Assembly (NCBI RefSeq): GCF_947502415.1
Contig: NZ_CANMZV010000020.1
Span: forward strand, 1 to 64,000
Direction: 5' to 3'
Origin: an uncultured Photobacterium sp.
GTDB lineage: Bacteria > Pseudomonadota > Gammaproteobacteria > Enterobacterales > Vibrionaceae
DNA: 64,000 bases
Of the stretch, positions 48,685 to 58,576 are shown one piece after another; position 1 is the first letter of the stretch, and each line of letters opens with the position of its first letter. Below the pieces are notes generated by a model. The model was given only the letters and a program-made list of their open reading frames with translations, did no database searches and had not been told where the DNA came from. The position numbers and the translations under genes are program-made.

Positions 48685-49458
48685 TTACTGGAAATCCCAC
48701 GACAGATTAGAAACAATCCGGCAGTTATCGCATTTAAAGTGAAAAATTCCGTGCAATGGCTCATCGAGATGCCATTCGCTGCCACATTTAGGACACGGGC
48801 GACGTTGTTCCGCCTCTAGGCTATCTCCACCAACCTGGTACTGATAATAATATGTCGGGATCTTGGTGATATATTCAATCCGACCACGCAAATCCCATCC
48901 GCGCCGGAACAGATCACTTTCAACATCACGAATTTCGTGCAACGCTGCATGCTCAGCCTGGCACCCACCAGCCATTTGAATTTCATCACAAGCCTGCCAC
49001 TCAGTCTGCCACTTCACTACAGCTTTATGATCACCATTAAGTGTTGGCCCAATCCGGTACAGCGGGATTGGCATCAGAGTATCACCACATCGCAACGGCG
49101 AGCAGGTATGAACGTAAGTGGTGTAAATCACCTGCCAGCTTGGAGACAAGTTTTCTGCCGCGGCCTCGGAGTTGATATCCCGCCCTAGTACCTTGATCTT
49201 CGGATTAAGCAAACACGCCTGGCCCAGGCGATTTAAGCAAGCTTTGACACTGTCGCTATGAAACTGCGGATGGAGGCTATCTTGCTCAGGGCAGACAACC
49301 CTTACCCTGAAGATCCCGTCATCCATTACAATCGGGAATTCACGCCCTAATATCTGCCCGTTATAACGCAACGCATCCAGCAAACTATTGACTGTCATAT
49401 CGACAGCCGAAATCGTGGTATTGTCAAAACATTCAAATTGCAATTCAACAACGTACAT
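48685..49458 (-). CDS. Zn-ribbon-containing protein (DUF2310)
   Basis: This is a protein of 257 residues. The C-terminal zinc ribbon has ligand pairs 'CPKCGSEWHL' and 'FKCDNC' near residues 218-242. The N-terminal domain has no family I can name beyond DUF2310, described as a possible nucleic-acid-binding family. Its start is 3 bp after the syd stop, so it is co-transcribed with syd. The function is unknown. Confidence 0.82.
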   Translation of the reverse strand: MYVVELQFECFDNTTISAVDMTVNSLLDALRYNGQILGREFPIVMDDGIFRVRVVCPEQDSLHPQFHSDSVKACLNRLGQACLLNPKIKVLGRDINSEAAAENLSPSWQVIYTTYVHTCSPLRCGDTLMPIPLYRIGPTLNGDHKAVVKWQTEWQACDEIQMAGGCQAEHAALHEIRDVESDLFRRGWDLRGRIEYITKIPTYYYQYQVGGDSLEAEQRRPCPKCGSEWHLDEPLHGIFHFKCDNCRIVSNLSWDFQ

Positions 49459-49461
49459 CTA

Positions 49462-50016
49462 TCAACACCCTCTCACAACAGGCTGTAATTCCTGTAGGAA
49501 AGTTTCGATATCCGCCGCCAACACATCGCGAATATCTTTGCCCAAGGTTTCCAGAATCACTTGGCCGGTCAGGTTACAAATTGAAATCACCTTATCTTCT
49601 GCATCCAGTGCGCCGATAAACACAGTTGGTTTCAACTTCAGCCGGCGCTGCATCACCAAATGGCCGAGAATATTTTCCTGCAAGCGCAGTTCATCTTCTT
49701 CGCTGAATACTTGCAGCAGCTCAAACTCCAACCCACGAAAACTTGCAGCCATATCGCCACTGAACTGAACACCATAAAATACTTTGATGTCTTCATGTAG
49801 ACGAAGTTCAATGCCCTTTTCAACACCTGCCAGATTGCCCTGAGGCTCACGCTTTACCGGTTTCCATGTCACTTCATACCCGGAATCATGTTCAACACAT
49901 GGTGACTCCAACCCCACCAAATCTTCGCTCCGTGGAAAACCTTGACCAGCATCACACCATGCTTGCAAAAAACGGGACGAAAAGTCAGATAAAGCGTCCG
50001 CAACGGGATGATTCAT
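49462..50016 (-). CDS. syd: SecY-interacting protein Syd
   Basis: Syd binds SecY at the cytoplasmic face of the inner membrane and is thought to check translocon quality. It has 184 residues, with 'FYGVQFSGDMAASFRGLEFE', 'EENILGHLVMQRRLKLKPT'-like sequence and 'VISICNLTGQVILETLG'. I chose the ATG at 50016, preceded by GAGGT. It is divergent from queF as in E. coli. Confidence 0.93.
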   Translation of the reverse strand: MNHPVADALSDFSSRFLQAWCDAGQGFPRSEDLVGLESPCVEHDSGYEVTWKPVKREPQGNLAGVEKGIELRLHEDIKVFYGVQFSGDMAASFRGLEFELLQVFSEEDELRLQENILGHLVMQRRLKLKPTVFIGALDAEDKVISICNLTGQVILETLGKDIRDVLAADIETFLQELQPVVRGC

Positions 50017-50079
50017 TCGCAACCTCATTAAAGATTAAGTAAACTTTGCCCATTCTAATCCAAGAGTGTCCAGGACAGT

Positions 50080-50925
50080 ATGAGCAAATATAAAGACGCT
50101 AAAGAATTAGCAGGTTTAACTCTCGGCCAGAGCACCGAGTATAAAGATCAGTATGACCCATCACTTCTTCAGCCTGTGCCTCGCAGCCTGAACCGCGATG
50201 ATTTGGCACTAGGCGACGACCTGCCATTTACTGGCTACGACATCTGGACACTGTATGAACTGTCCTGGCTCAATAGCAAAGGCCTGCCTCAAGTCGCAAT
50301 CGGCGAAGTCCGCCTGCCTGCATCCAGCCCGAACCTGATTGAATCCAAGTCATTCAAGCTTTACCTCAACAGCTTCAACCAAACCCGCTTTGAAAGCTGG
50401 CAGCAAATTGCCGATACGCTGCAAAAAGATCTGAGCGACTGCGCCGGCGCCACTGTGGATGTCACGATACAGCCACTGGCCGATTTCGATAACCAGCCAA
50501 TTGTAAACTTCGCCGGCGAATGCATTGATAACCAGGATATCGAGATCACCGACTATGAATTCAACCCGGCTCACCTGGAAGGCGCTGCCGAGGGCGAAGT
50601 AGTTACAGAAGAACTAAACAGCCACCTGCTAAAATCTAACTGCCTGATCACCAGCCAACCAGATTGGGGCAGTGTGAAAATCTCTTACCAAGGTAAGAAG
50701 ATCAACCGCGAAAAGCTATTGCGTTACCTGATTTCATTCCGTAACCACAACGAATTCCACGAACAGTGTGTCGAGCGTATCTTCACCGACCTGATGAAGT
50801 TCTGCCAGCCGGAACTACTAACGGTATATGCCCGTTACACCCGCCGGGGTGGCTTGGATATCAACCCATACCGTACCAACCAGGGTAAAACGCCAAGCAA
50901 CAACTTCCGTCTGGCTCGCCAGTAA
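50080..50925 (+). CDS. queF: NADPH-dependent 7-cyano-7-deazaguanine reductase
   Basis: QueF reduces preQ0 to preQ1 in queuosine synthesis. The long (YqcD-type) form of 281 residues carries the NADPH motif '[17 protein letters not shown]' and the nucleophile Cys188 in '[15 protein letters not shown]'. No preQ1 riboswitch is visible in the 63-bp gap to syd. Confidence 0.96.
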   Translation: MSKYKDAKELAGLTLGQSTEYKDQYDPSLLQPVPRSLNRDDLALGDDLPFTGYDIWTLYELSWLNSKGLPQVAIGEVRLPASSPNLIESKSFKLYLNSFNQTRFESWQQIADTLQKDLSDCAGATVDVTIQPLADFDNQPIVNFAGECIDNQDIEITDYEFNPAHLEGAAEGEVVTEELNSHLLKSNCLITSQPDWGSVKISYQGKKINREKLLRYLISFRNHNEFHEQCVERIFTDLMKFCQPELLTVYARYTRRGGLDINPYRTNQGKTPSNNFRLARQ

Positions 50926-51064
50926 TGGAAAAATATAATGATTCAGGCCTCGCGGCACGGATAAAATAACCAAGCCGCCTAGTGATAGAAGTTATACCTT
51001 TGAGTGTGCTTTTCCGGTCGAATTGCCGCGAAAACGCAAAAAAAATGAGTCGTTATAACAGATT

Positions 51065-51097
51065 AAGTCCAGCAAAATCGCGTACTTTGCTGGACTT
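51065..51097 (+). repeat. Perfect 12-bp inverted repeat upstream of the TPR gene
   Basis: AAGTCCAGCAAA and TTTGCTGGACTT form a perfect stem with a 9-base loop, ending 56 bp before the ATG of the TPR protein. No T run follows, so it is not a standard terminator. It could be a 5' leader hairpin or an operator. Confidence 0.75.
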
Positions 51098-51153
51098 GGT
51101 TGCCCAAGCCAGTAATATTAGACCCAGTATTTTTTTTGGGTTTAAGAATAAGT

Positions 51154-53433
51154 ATGTCTCTGCGTCGCTGGCTGGCAAGCGTGCTATTTTTCCTAGCCGC
51201 TTCGTTTAATGTAAATGCCAAAATCTACACCACACCAATTTTGGCGGATGCCAACGAGTTGTTACAAACCAGCCCGGAGCAGTCGCTGGAAATCACCACT
51301 AGCTACCTAGAACAACGCCGCATGAGCAGCCCCAAAGAGCTGTCTCGCGTGCATGTGAACGATGAAACCGATCACACCATTCGCACCCCACTGAATACCA
51401 TCAATGCATTGCAGCTCAAAGCCAGAGCCTACTCGTTGCTTAACCAGCCGGAAGAAGCATTACAAACAGTTCAACAAGCTGAACAGCTGGCAATCAAAAA
51501 CGAACTTTCATTTACAATTCTGGAAAGTCGCCTGATCCACGCTCATATCTATTGGGAGAACCTGAAAAACAGCGCCGTCGCCCTGAACATGCTCGATCAG
51601 GTCGACCAGGAGATCGAACAGTCTGAAGTTCTCAAACTGACCAAGCAAATAAAGACATTGCAGTACAAGTCTTTGATGCAACGGGCCGTCATCGAGTCGA
51701 ACCAGAACAACGAACATAAAGCCGAAAAACTGTTTACCCGGGCCAAGCGCTACCTGATTAACCTCGACGATAACAGCGAGCTAATCAATTACCAGCTCAC
51801 CATCGGCCACCATTACCTGCAACACCGCCATTTTGACCTCGCGCTAGATCGCCTACTTAGCGGCTACTGGCTGGCTGTCGAGCAGGAAAATAATGCCCTA
51901 ACTGCCATTGCCAACTATGAGCTGGCCAGCCTGTTTGAACAACGTAAGGTCTTTGACAAAGCACTTGAGCACGCAACCCAAGCAGGTGAGTTTTTCGAGC
52001 ACTTCAACCGCACTATGCCGCTGGCCAAAACCCTGGCACTGATTGCATCTATTTACGAGCAGCAAGGTCGCTACAACCTTGCTCTGGTGCACTACTTCAA
52101 TGCCTTAGATCAGGAAACCCAACTCAAGCACGATATCCGTTCGGCACAATTGCGTCTGAGTATCGCCCGGATTTATCTCCAGCTTTATAACTACCCGAAA
52201 ACCGAACAATATCTTCAGCATACCCGTGAGCTGGCCAAGCAGAGTGGTAACGAATCGATCCAGGCCGAAGCCCTGATCCTGCAAGGCAAACTGGAACTGG
52301 CTGAAGGGCAAGCAGACAAAGCTATCTCGACTCTACAGTCAGGGCTGATTGCTGCCAGCCGACTCGGGGATCTGGAGCTGCAGTTAATAGGCGAGTCTGT
52401 ACTCTCGAATGCTTTTGAAAACCAGAGTGACTATTACAATGCTCTGCTCAGTCAGCGCCGTTACGAACAGTTGTTTTCCAGCAAGCAAGAAGATCAGATC
52501 AAGAGTAATGTCGAAGTTTTCAAGCAACAGCAACGGATGCTGGAACGCTCCCTGCAACTGGAAGAGATGGAGCGGCAGCAATTTGAAAGTGACAAGGCGC
52601 TTTATACCCAACAAAAAGTTACCATCTTCCTGCTCAGTGTTATCCTGATCACTCTGATAGTCCTTATCCGTCGTCACAGGGTTGCCAAACAACTACAGGC
52701 CCGTCTGCTGCGCCTGCGTACCGAGTTCTATACCCATCCGCGTAGCGGCCTGCGCAATCTGCGGATGCTCAACGCCCGCCTGCCGAACTCTCTGCAGCAA
52801 AGCAGTGCCAACTTTGAACAATGGCATATGGGCGAGATGATCAACGAACCACTCAGTGACAGGCTGCGCTTTGCCCTGTTTGAGATCCCCTTCCTCAAAC
52901 ATATCTACCTCAAGCACGGATACCAACCGGGGCTGGAACTGGAACGCCAGTTTGGAGAATACCTCAAGGAACAGGTGTGCGAGCCCGCTCGCCTCTATCA
53001 CTTCTCTGATAACATGTTCCTGTACATAGAGCCAAATTCGCGCCTGGATACCGACCCGCACCAGGTGGCCGACTCAATTCAACAGCTGATCGATAACTTC
53101 TTTGGCAAACGCAACCTCGATAACCGCGTGCGTATCGGCCTGGCGGAATACCCTTTTCTGCCGCGAGCCTATACCGCTATCAACGATCATGAACTACTGG
53201 ATATCCTGCTAATGGCGGCCAATGCAGCTCGCCAGCTCAGTAAAAAAGAAAACTGTAGCCAGTGGGTACACCTCAGCGCCATTGACGCAGCTCCGGCAGC
53301 CAGCTTTGCCAGCGACAACATTCGTAAGGCTTGCCTGCAGGGAATAGATAACGGTTTAGTTAAAGTCCAAAGCTCTTCATCAATTGAGATCATCTGGAAT
53401 AATGATCACGATTCTGACAAAAAGCTCATTTAA
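51154..53433 (+). CDS. TPR-repeat membrane protein with degenerate GGDEF domain
   Basis: This protein of 759 residues has a signal peptide ('MSLRRWLASVLFFLAASFNV', cleavage after NA). A periplasmic region with several TPR repeats (about 60-440) is followed by a coiled coil, a membrane segment near 489-507 and a cytoplasmic GGDEF-like domain (about 520-720). The signature site reads 'YHFSDNMFLYI' near 614-624, so GGDEF is lost. The metal-binding motif is also changed ('FALFEIPFLKHIYLKHG'). It is probably catalytically dead and a sensor or partner. V. cholerae has degenerate GGDEF proteins near queF, but I cannot confirm orthology. I chose the ATG at 51154 for the signal peptide. Confidence 0.82.
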   Translation: MSLRRWLASVLFFLAASFNVNAKIYTTPILADANELLQTSPEQSLEITTSYLEQRRMSSPKELSRVHVNDETDHTIRTPLNTINALQLKARAYSLLNQPEEALQTVQQAEQLAIKNELSFTILESRLIHAHIYWENLKNSAVALNMLDQVDQEIEQSEVLKLTKQIKTLQYKSLMQRAVIESNQNNEHKAEKLFTRAKRYLINLDDNSELINYQLTIGHHYLQHRHFDLALDRLLSGYWLAVEQENNALTAIANYELASLFEQRKVFDKALEHATQAGEFFEHFNRTMPLAKTLALIASIYEQQGRYNLALVHYFNALDQETQLKHDIRSAQLRLSIARIYLQLYNYPKTEQYLQHTRELAKQSGNESIQAEALILQGKLELAEGQADKAISTLQSGLIAASRLGDLELQLIGESVLSNAFENQSDYYNALLSQRRYEQLFSSKQEDQIKSNVEVFKQQQRMLERSLQLEEMERQQFESDKALYTQQKVTIFLLSVILITLIVLIRRHRVAKQLQARLLRLRTEFYTHPRSGLRNLRMLNARLPNSLQQSSANFEQWHMGEMINEPLSDRLRFALFEIPFLKHIYLKHGYQPGLELERQFGEYLKEQVCEPARLYHFSDNMFLYIEPNSRLDTDPHQVADSIQQLIDNFFGKRNLDNRVRIGLAEYPFLPRAYTAINDHELLDILLMAANAARQLSKKENCSQWVHLSAIDAAPAASFASDNIRKACLQGIDNGLVKVQSSSSIEIIWNNDHDSDKKLI

Positions 53434-53573
53434 AGTACTACAGTGCCCCTAGATAGCACCAATAGCTATGAATTATGAAGCCATTTTTGCTAGCATGTTT
53501 AGCCAGCCTAGCGAGGTTGGCCGCTGGACGGCTTTAATTATGGTGTATACCCTGTAAGGTTTTTTGCACAAAC

Positions 53574-55133
53574 GTGACTGATATCAATGCCGTAGCTTCT
53601 GAAGTGAGTAAGTTGAAGCTACGTTTAGACCAAGCTCAATTGACCTATCGCGACGCTTCTTTGAAGTCTCGTCGAGAAATTGTCATACTCAAGCGTTTAA
53701 TCAGCCGTTTGTCCGTAGCCTGCCGCGGTCTGGACAACGAGCTTGACGTGAAGCTCAGTGAACTTCGCAACGAACTGGATCAGCAGAAAGATGTTAGCAA
53801 GCTAATCCCGCGCCTGGCTGTAGTGGAGCGCCTTGTTACCCGTCAGGCCTCTTTCACCGAAAACGAAAACCACCTCTTGGAGCAGCAGCTCACACACAGC
53901 GGTGAAACCTTAAAACGTCTTCCTGGCCTGCCGGCACAACTGAAGCGCGAACTGCGTAATCTACTTGGGCAACCATCGGACACCCTGGTCCAGACCCACA
54001 AACAAACAGTCCGGTTACTGGAACTGTACGAACGAGCCCTGAAGCTGATGTCAGTGTCCAATGATGCCATGGTAATGAAAGATGCCCTGGATCATGACCT
54101 CCTACTCCAGCTAACCAGTGAATTACAGCGATTAATCACCGAGCTCGATTTTGACGGCGAAAACGGTGATAAGCTGATGAACATCCGTAACCGTCTGCTG
54201 CTGGGTGTCTCACCGCAAGCCCTGATTGAGATATCACAGGAAGTACTCCGTCTGGTTCTCGACGGCACCCATCAGGAATGCCGCTCATCACAGCGCTTCC
54301 TTGACAGCGTCAACAGCGATCTGGCAACGCTGCAAAAAACCACCAACCAGAGTGTCGGCCAAAGTTCAGCCCTGTATGAACACCGCAGCGAAATGACCTC
54401 CGAACTTGCCACCCTGGCCAGTACCTTCAAGCAAGGCCTACGCAATAACAAAAACCTGGAAGCCTGGCGTCCAGCTGTCACCGAGCTGACCAAAGAGCTA
54501 CTGGTACTGGCAGAACGCAATAAAGCACTGGAAAAACGCGAAAAGGCACTGGTTGAGCAGCTTGGCTACAACGAAAGTAAAATCAACAGCCTGTACGAGC
54601 AAACTCAGGATTACCACCGACGGCTTAATGATCAGGAACGCAAGATGTTCCTGGATAACATGACCCGGGTTTATAACCGCGCCGCCCTTCATGACCGCCT
54701 GGAGCACGAATACCGTCGCTGGCTGCGTTACCAGCACCCGCTATGCGTCGCAATGATCGATCTCGACCAGTTCAAAGAAGTCAACGACAGCTACGGTCAT
54801 CTGGCTGGCGATAAGGTATTAAAAATCATCGCCAGAACGATTCGCCAGAACCTTAGTGATACCGATTTTATTGCCCGCTTCGGTGACGACGAGTTTATGC
54901 TCATCCTGCCTGACGTCAACGAAGAGGAACGTACCAAGCGGCTAACAAAAATCAGGGAAAACATAACCCAACTACCATTCCGCTTCCGCGATCAAAATGT
55001 CACGATCACAGTATCTATCGGTGCAACCCTGTTCCACGGCAACGACACGCCGGCCGATATTATCGAGCGTACCGACAAGGCTCTGTACAGCGCCAAAAGT
55101 GCTGGCAGCAACCGAATGCTGTGGATCTCATAA
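53574..55133 (+). CDS. Diguanylate cyclase-like protein with GDDEF signature
   Basis: This soluble protein of 519 residues has a long helical, coiled-coil N-terminal region (about 1-350) and a C-terminal GGDEF domain. The metal motif 'MIDLDQFKEVNDSYGHLAGD' is intact. The active-site signature at residues 437-441 is GDDEF, not GGDEF. The I-site position reads SDTD, lacking the arginine, so product inhibition is unlikely. The start is GTG at 53574, with only a distant AAGG. It follows the TPR/degenerate GGDEF gene by 140 bp and may act with it. Confidence 0.83.
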   Translation: MTDINAVASEVSKLKLRLDQAQLTYRDASLKSRREIVILKRLISRLSVACRGLDNELDVKLSELRNELDQQKDVSKLIPRLAVVERLVTRQASFTENENHLLEQQLTHSGETLKRLPGLPAQLKRELRNLLGQPSDTLVQTHKQTVRLLELYERALKLMSVSNDAMVMKDALDHDLLLQLTSELQRLITELDFDGENGDKLMNIRNRLLLGVSPQALIEISQEVLRLVLDGTHQECRSSQRFLDSVNSDLATLQKTTNQSVGQSSALYEHRSEMTSELATLASTFKQGLRNNKNLEAWRPAVTELTKELLVLAERNKALEKREKALVEQLGYNESKINSLYEQTQDYHRRLNDQERKMFLDNMTRVYNRAALHDRLEHEYRRWLRYQHPLCVAMIDLDQFKEVNDSYGHLAGDKVLKIIARTIRQNLSDTDFIARFGDDEFMLILPDVNEEERTKRLTKIRENITQLPFRFRDQNVTITVSIGATLFHGNDTPADIIERTDKALYSAKSAGSNRMLWIS

Positions 55134-55422
55134 CGTCCCCAATTATCTGTTCAGGCTATCATCTGACACATCAATTTCTGGTCAAATTGCCTATCCCTGT
55201 GTATGGTGAATAATACTAGGCATAACAATTACCTGTTCCTGGCCGGCCATCATCAGATAATTATTCTGCCCGGTATCAGAACTGATTTTTAAGAACTGAT
55301 GCCCAATTGCATCCTCCTTAAAAAACCTCTGAAAATTCTCTCTCCGGACATGTTCACCGACAATTTATTCCAAAACGCCAAAGCGTGAACGTAGCCGTAT
55401 TATCATGACCAGGGAGGTAACC

Positions 55423-56799
55423 ATGATTACTCATATCAGCCCTGTCGGCGCAATGGATCTACTTTCTCAGCTGGAAGTAGACCGCTTAAAAGCAACGGCA
55501 TCCAGTGACTTATACCGCCTGTACCGCAACTGCTCACTAGCGGTACTAAACTCCGGCAGCCATACCGACAACTCGAAAGAGCTACTGGAAAAACACAAGA
55601 GTTTTGATGTTAACGTGATGCGCAGAGAGCGCGGGATCAAACTCGAACTAACGAACCCGCCAGAAGAAGCCTTCGTCGACGGTAGGATCATCCGAGGTAT
55701 CCAGGAACATATGTTTTCGGTACTCCGCGATATTGTCTACGTCAACATGCATGTCGAGCAGCGTAAAGATATCAACCTGACCAGCGCGCCGCACATCACC
55801 AACTTCATATTCAGTATCCTGCGCAACGCCAAGACAGTTCGCTCGGGCGTAGATCCCAACATTGTCGTCTGCTGGGGCGGCCATTCCATTAACCCTATCG
55901 AGTACCAGTACACCCGCGAAGTCGGCCACGAACTGGGGCTGCGGGAATTGAATATCTGTACCGGTTGCGGGCCGGGGGCGATGGAGGGGCCAATGAAAGG
56001 AGCTGCCATCGGGCATGCCAAACAACGCTTCATGCACAGCCGATTTATCGGCCTGACCGAGCCGTCAATCATTGCCGCCGAACCACCCAACCCGATCGTC
56101 AACGAACTGGTGATCATGCCGGACATCGAAAAACGCCTCGAAGCTTTCGTCCGCGTAGGCCATGGTATTATTCTCTTCCCTGGCGGCGCCGGTACCGCTG
56201 AAGAGCTGCTCTATATCCTTGGTATCCTGATGCACCCGGAAAATGAAAGCCAGCCGTTTCCTCTGGTCCTGACCGGTCCAAAAGAAAGCGAACCATACTT
56301 CCGCACGCTTGACTGCTTTATCAAAGACACACTCGGTGACGCAGCAGCCAAACACTACGAGATCATCATCGACGATCCCGCTAAAGTTGCCCGGGTCATG
56401 AAAGCTGCCATGCCATTGATCAAAGAACAGCGGCTAGCAACCGGTGATGCCTACAGTTACAACTGGTCACTCAAGATCCCACCGGAATTCCAGCTGCCGT
56501 TCGAGCCAACCCATGAGTCCATGGCCAGCCTCGACCTCCACATGAACCAGCGTCCCGAACACCTTGCCGCCAACCTGCGCCGAGCCTTCTCGGGTATTGT
56601 GGCCGGTAATGTCAAAGAAGAAGGTATCAAGGAGATCGAGCGTAAAGGCCCGTTCCAGATCAATGGTGACATCAAGCTGATGAAACGAATGGACAAGCTA
56701 CTACGTAAATTTGTCGACCAGCAAAGAATGAAGCTGCCCGGCTCGGCCTATGAGCCATGCTATGAAATCATCACTACCCCCGACTACAACATAAAATAG
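55423..56799 (+). CDS. ppnN: Nucleotide 5'-monophosphate nucleosidase PpnN
   Basis: PpnN (YgdH) cleaves purine and pyrimidine nucleoside monophosphates to base and ribose 5-phosphate. In E. coli it is activated by (p)ppGpp. The 458 residues begin '[20 protein letters not shown]'. The LOG-like Rossmann core contains '[17 protein letters not shown]' and '[14 protein letters not shown]'. I chose the ATG at 55423 because AGGGAGGT precedes it and it matches the E. coli N-terminus. The 289-bp gap before it shows no gene. Confidence 0.94.
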   Translation: MITHISPVGAMDLLSQLEVDRLKATASSDLYRLYRNCSLAVLNSGSHTDNSKELLEKHKSFDVNVMRRERGIKLELTNPPEEAFVDGRIIRGIQEHMFSVLRDIVYVNMHVEQRKDINLTSAPHITNFIFSILRNAKTVRSGVDPNIVVCWGGHSINPIEYQYTREVGHELGLRELNICTGCGPGAMEGPMKGAAIGHAKQRFMHSRFIGLTEPSIIAAEPPNPIVNELVIMPDIEKRLEAFVRVGHGIILFPGGAGTAEELLYILGILMHPENESQPFPLVLTGPKESEPYFRTLDCFIKDTLGDAAAKHYEIIIDDPAKVARVMKAAMPLIKEQRLATGDAYSYNWSLKIPPEFQLPFEPTHESMASLDLHMNQRPEHLAANLRRAFSGIVAGNVKEEGIKEIERKGPFQINGDIKLMKRMDKLLRKFVDQQRMKLPGSAYEPCYEIITTPDYNIK

Positions 56800-56852
56800 C
56801 GGCAAGGACAGATTTCCTTTTGCAAAGGTTACACTCTGACGCCGCAATGCGT

Positions 56853-56883
56853 ACAATAAAGGGCCTGTATCGGCCCTTTATTG
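56853..56883 (+). terminator. Terminator-like hairpin after ppnN
   Basis: The stem AAAGGGCC / GGCCCTTT with a 6-base loop is followed by ATTG rather than a long T run. It lies between ppnN and xni. Confidence 0.6.
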
Positions 56884-56901
56884 ATCTGCTAAGCCACCAC
56901 T

Positions 56902-57675
56902 ATGTCTATTCATCTTGTTGTTATTGATGCCCTAAACCTCATCCGCCGTGTCCATGCTGCCCAACCGGGCGAGCCCGATATCAACAATACCGCACGAGTA
57001 TGCTGCCAGGCACTGGGAAAAATAATCAGTAGCAGCAATCCGACTCATATCGTGGCTGTTTTTGATCACCATAGTGAAGACCGGGGCTGGCGGGCCGAGC
57101 TCCTGCCCAACTACAAGGAAGGGCGCAAGCCGATGCCGCAGGAACTGATTGACGGTATGGATGCAATCCAGGATACCTTCATGGAAATGGGAATCGATTC
57201 CCTGCTCTCTGACGGCGACGAAGCCGATGATTTAGTCGCAACACTGGCACTGAAACTCGCTGACCGCGGCCAACAGGTCACGATCGTATCGACCGACAAA
57301 GGCTACTGCCAGTTACTTCGCCCGACACTACGGATCCGAGACTATTTCCAACAACGCTGGCTCGACAGCCCGTTTATCGAAAAAGAATTTGGCGTAAAAC
57401 CTGAACAATTGCCGGACTACTGGGGATTAGCGGGCGTCAGCTCCAGCAAAATCCCGGGTATTGCCGGGATAGGTCCCAAGGCAGCCGTCGAACTACTGAC
57501 CCTTTACCCAACCCTGGAAGCAATTCTGGCTGCCGACGATCTGGCTCCAAAATGGCAAAAGAAAATTGACGGTAACCATGAAGCAGCGATTGCCAGCAAA
57601 CGGGTTTCCCAGCTAAAGACAGATCTTCAACTTGGTTTTAACCTGCAAGATATCCGCTATCACACCGCCACCTGA
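56902..57675 (+). CDS. xni: Flap endonuclease Xni (ExoIX)
   Basis: This protein is related to the 5'-nuclease domain of DNA polymerase I. It has 257 residues, with 'VVIDALNLIRRVHAAQPG', 'FDHHSEDRGWRAELLPNYK', 'DGDEADDLVATLA' and the helix-hairpin-helix 'GVSSSKIPGIAGIGPKAAVE'. It lies near ppnN as in E. coli. Confidence 0.93.
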   Translation: MSIHLVVIDALNLIRRVHAAQPGEPDINNTARVCCQALGKIISSSNPTHIVAVFDHHSEDRGWRAELLPNYKEGRKPMPQELIDGMDAIQDTFMEMGIDSLLSDGDEADDLVATLALKLADRGQQVTIVSTDKGYCQLLRPTLRIRDYFQQRWLDSPFIEKEFGVKPEQLPDYWGLAGVSSSKIPGIAGIGPKAAVELLTLYPTLEAILAADDLAPKWQKKIDGNHEAAIASKRVSQLKTDLQLGFNLQDIRYHTAT

Positions 57676-57744
57676 CCATTTAGGCTAGGCAATAGTGAAT
57701 TGGCTGAGTATGATATTGAGAATTAATACCAAGTTGAGGCTGTG

Positions 57745-58161
57745 ATGGGTAAATCAGTGAAGGCTCTACTCAAAGTGCCTAAAAAGGTAAGAAAAAAATC
57801 AACTAAGGCTCTAAAAGCACTTCAGCAACAAGCGCAACCAATTCATACCTCTCAGGCAGCAACATTTCGATCGACTAACAATGAACTGGCAGCCATTGCC
57901 AGGCAAGCCGGTAACGATGCCCTGGAAGAACTGGCGGCCCCCTTACAGCCGGTATTATCTTGGTTCCACACCGGTGGAAGCGAACAAACTAGCCGTTCGC
58001 TTCTATCAGCAACAGGCTTCTCCCCCGCAGGCAGTCTCACTCAAACAGGAAAGAAAACAGCATCTAGCCTGCTTCGCTTGCCACTGAAGTCTCCGCCATG
58101 CAAACGCTGTCCGGCACTGACAGGTAATATCTGCAAGTGTGCAGCCAAACGACTGGGTTAA
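57745..58161 (+). CDS. Uncharacterised basic protein with C-terminal cysteine cluster
   Basis: I do not recognise this protein of 138 residues. The N-terminus is very basic ('LLKVPKKVRKKSTKALK'). The middle is helical with small residues. The last 22 residues hold four cysteines ('PPCKRCPALTGNICKCAAKR'), spaced like a small metal-binding knuckle. A TTGAGG ribosome-binding site supports the ATG at 57745. It ends 38 bp from, and converges on, the first HMA_2-like gene of the ferrosome-like cluster. Membership in that cluster is not supported by strand, but metal binding would fit. Confidence 0.6.
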   Translation: MGKSVKALLKVPKKVRKKSTKALKALQQQAQPIHTSQAATFRSTNNELAAIARQAGNDALEELAAPLQPVLSWFHTGGSEQTSRSLLSATGFSPAGSLTQTGKKTASSLLRLPLKSPPCKRCPALTGNICKCAAKRLG

Positions 58162-58199
58162 TATGACTGGTTTAAGAAGAATTTACGGAAGAAAAAACG

Positions 58200-58562
58200 T
58201 TATACAGCGCTATTGACCACCATTATTGCCATCGGCCCCAATGTCTTACGAAGGACCATCATTGCCATCCCGCGACATAAGGAGCGAGTCCCCACACGTA
58301 CGGCATTTTCAACCAACTCTTTTCGCTGAGCCGAACGCAACCAACCATGGCTTTCCACCGTTTCCATCAATACATCTGCATCAACAACCTGACTGTCAAA
58401 TACCAATGCTACCGAGCCGGCATACTTTTTGTGTCTGACAGATACGATACCTTCAATTTGCTGAAGTTTCTCAACGAGGTGTTTAACCTCTTTAGGGTTA
58501 TCGCGGATAAAGTCAGAGCGGATACGGAGGCGATTCGCAGTACGATGGATATAAGGCTGCAT
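58200..58562 (-). CDS. HMA_2-like domain protein of the ferrosome-like cluster
   Basis: This protein of 120 residues has an N-terminal HMA-type ferredoxin-like fold. Its first strand 'IHRTANRLRIRSDFIR' parallels 'HIPGRIRLKF' and 'HIPGRVRFRL' in the two related proteins of this locus. 'IEGIVSVRHKKYAGSVALVF' forms the second and third strands. There is no CxxC, so it is not a classic copper chaperone. A hydrophobic C-terminus ('LGPMAIMVVNSAV') could insert into membrane. It is transcribed away from the main operon from a shared control region with a Fur-like box on its predicted start. Confidence 0.75.
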   Translation of the reverse strand: MQPYIHRTANRLRIRSDFIRDNPKEVKHLVEKLQQIEGIVSVRHKKYAGSVALVFDSQVVDADVLMETVESHGWLRSAQRKELVENAVRVGTRSLCRGMAMMVLRKTLGPMAIMVVNSAV

Positions 58563-58576
58563 ACAACACCTGGCAA

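Noticed and set aside
57881..58087. Alternative frame inside the 57745-58161 gene ending with 'HLACFACH'
   Set aside because: I considered a frameshift joining the two frames. The longer frame has a good ribosome-binding site and a coherent C-terminal cysteine cluster, so no frameshift is needed.
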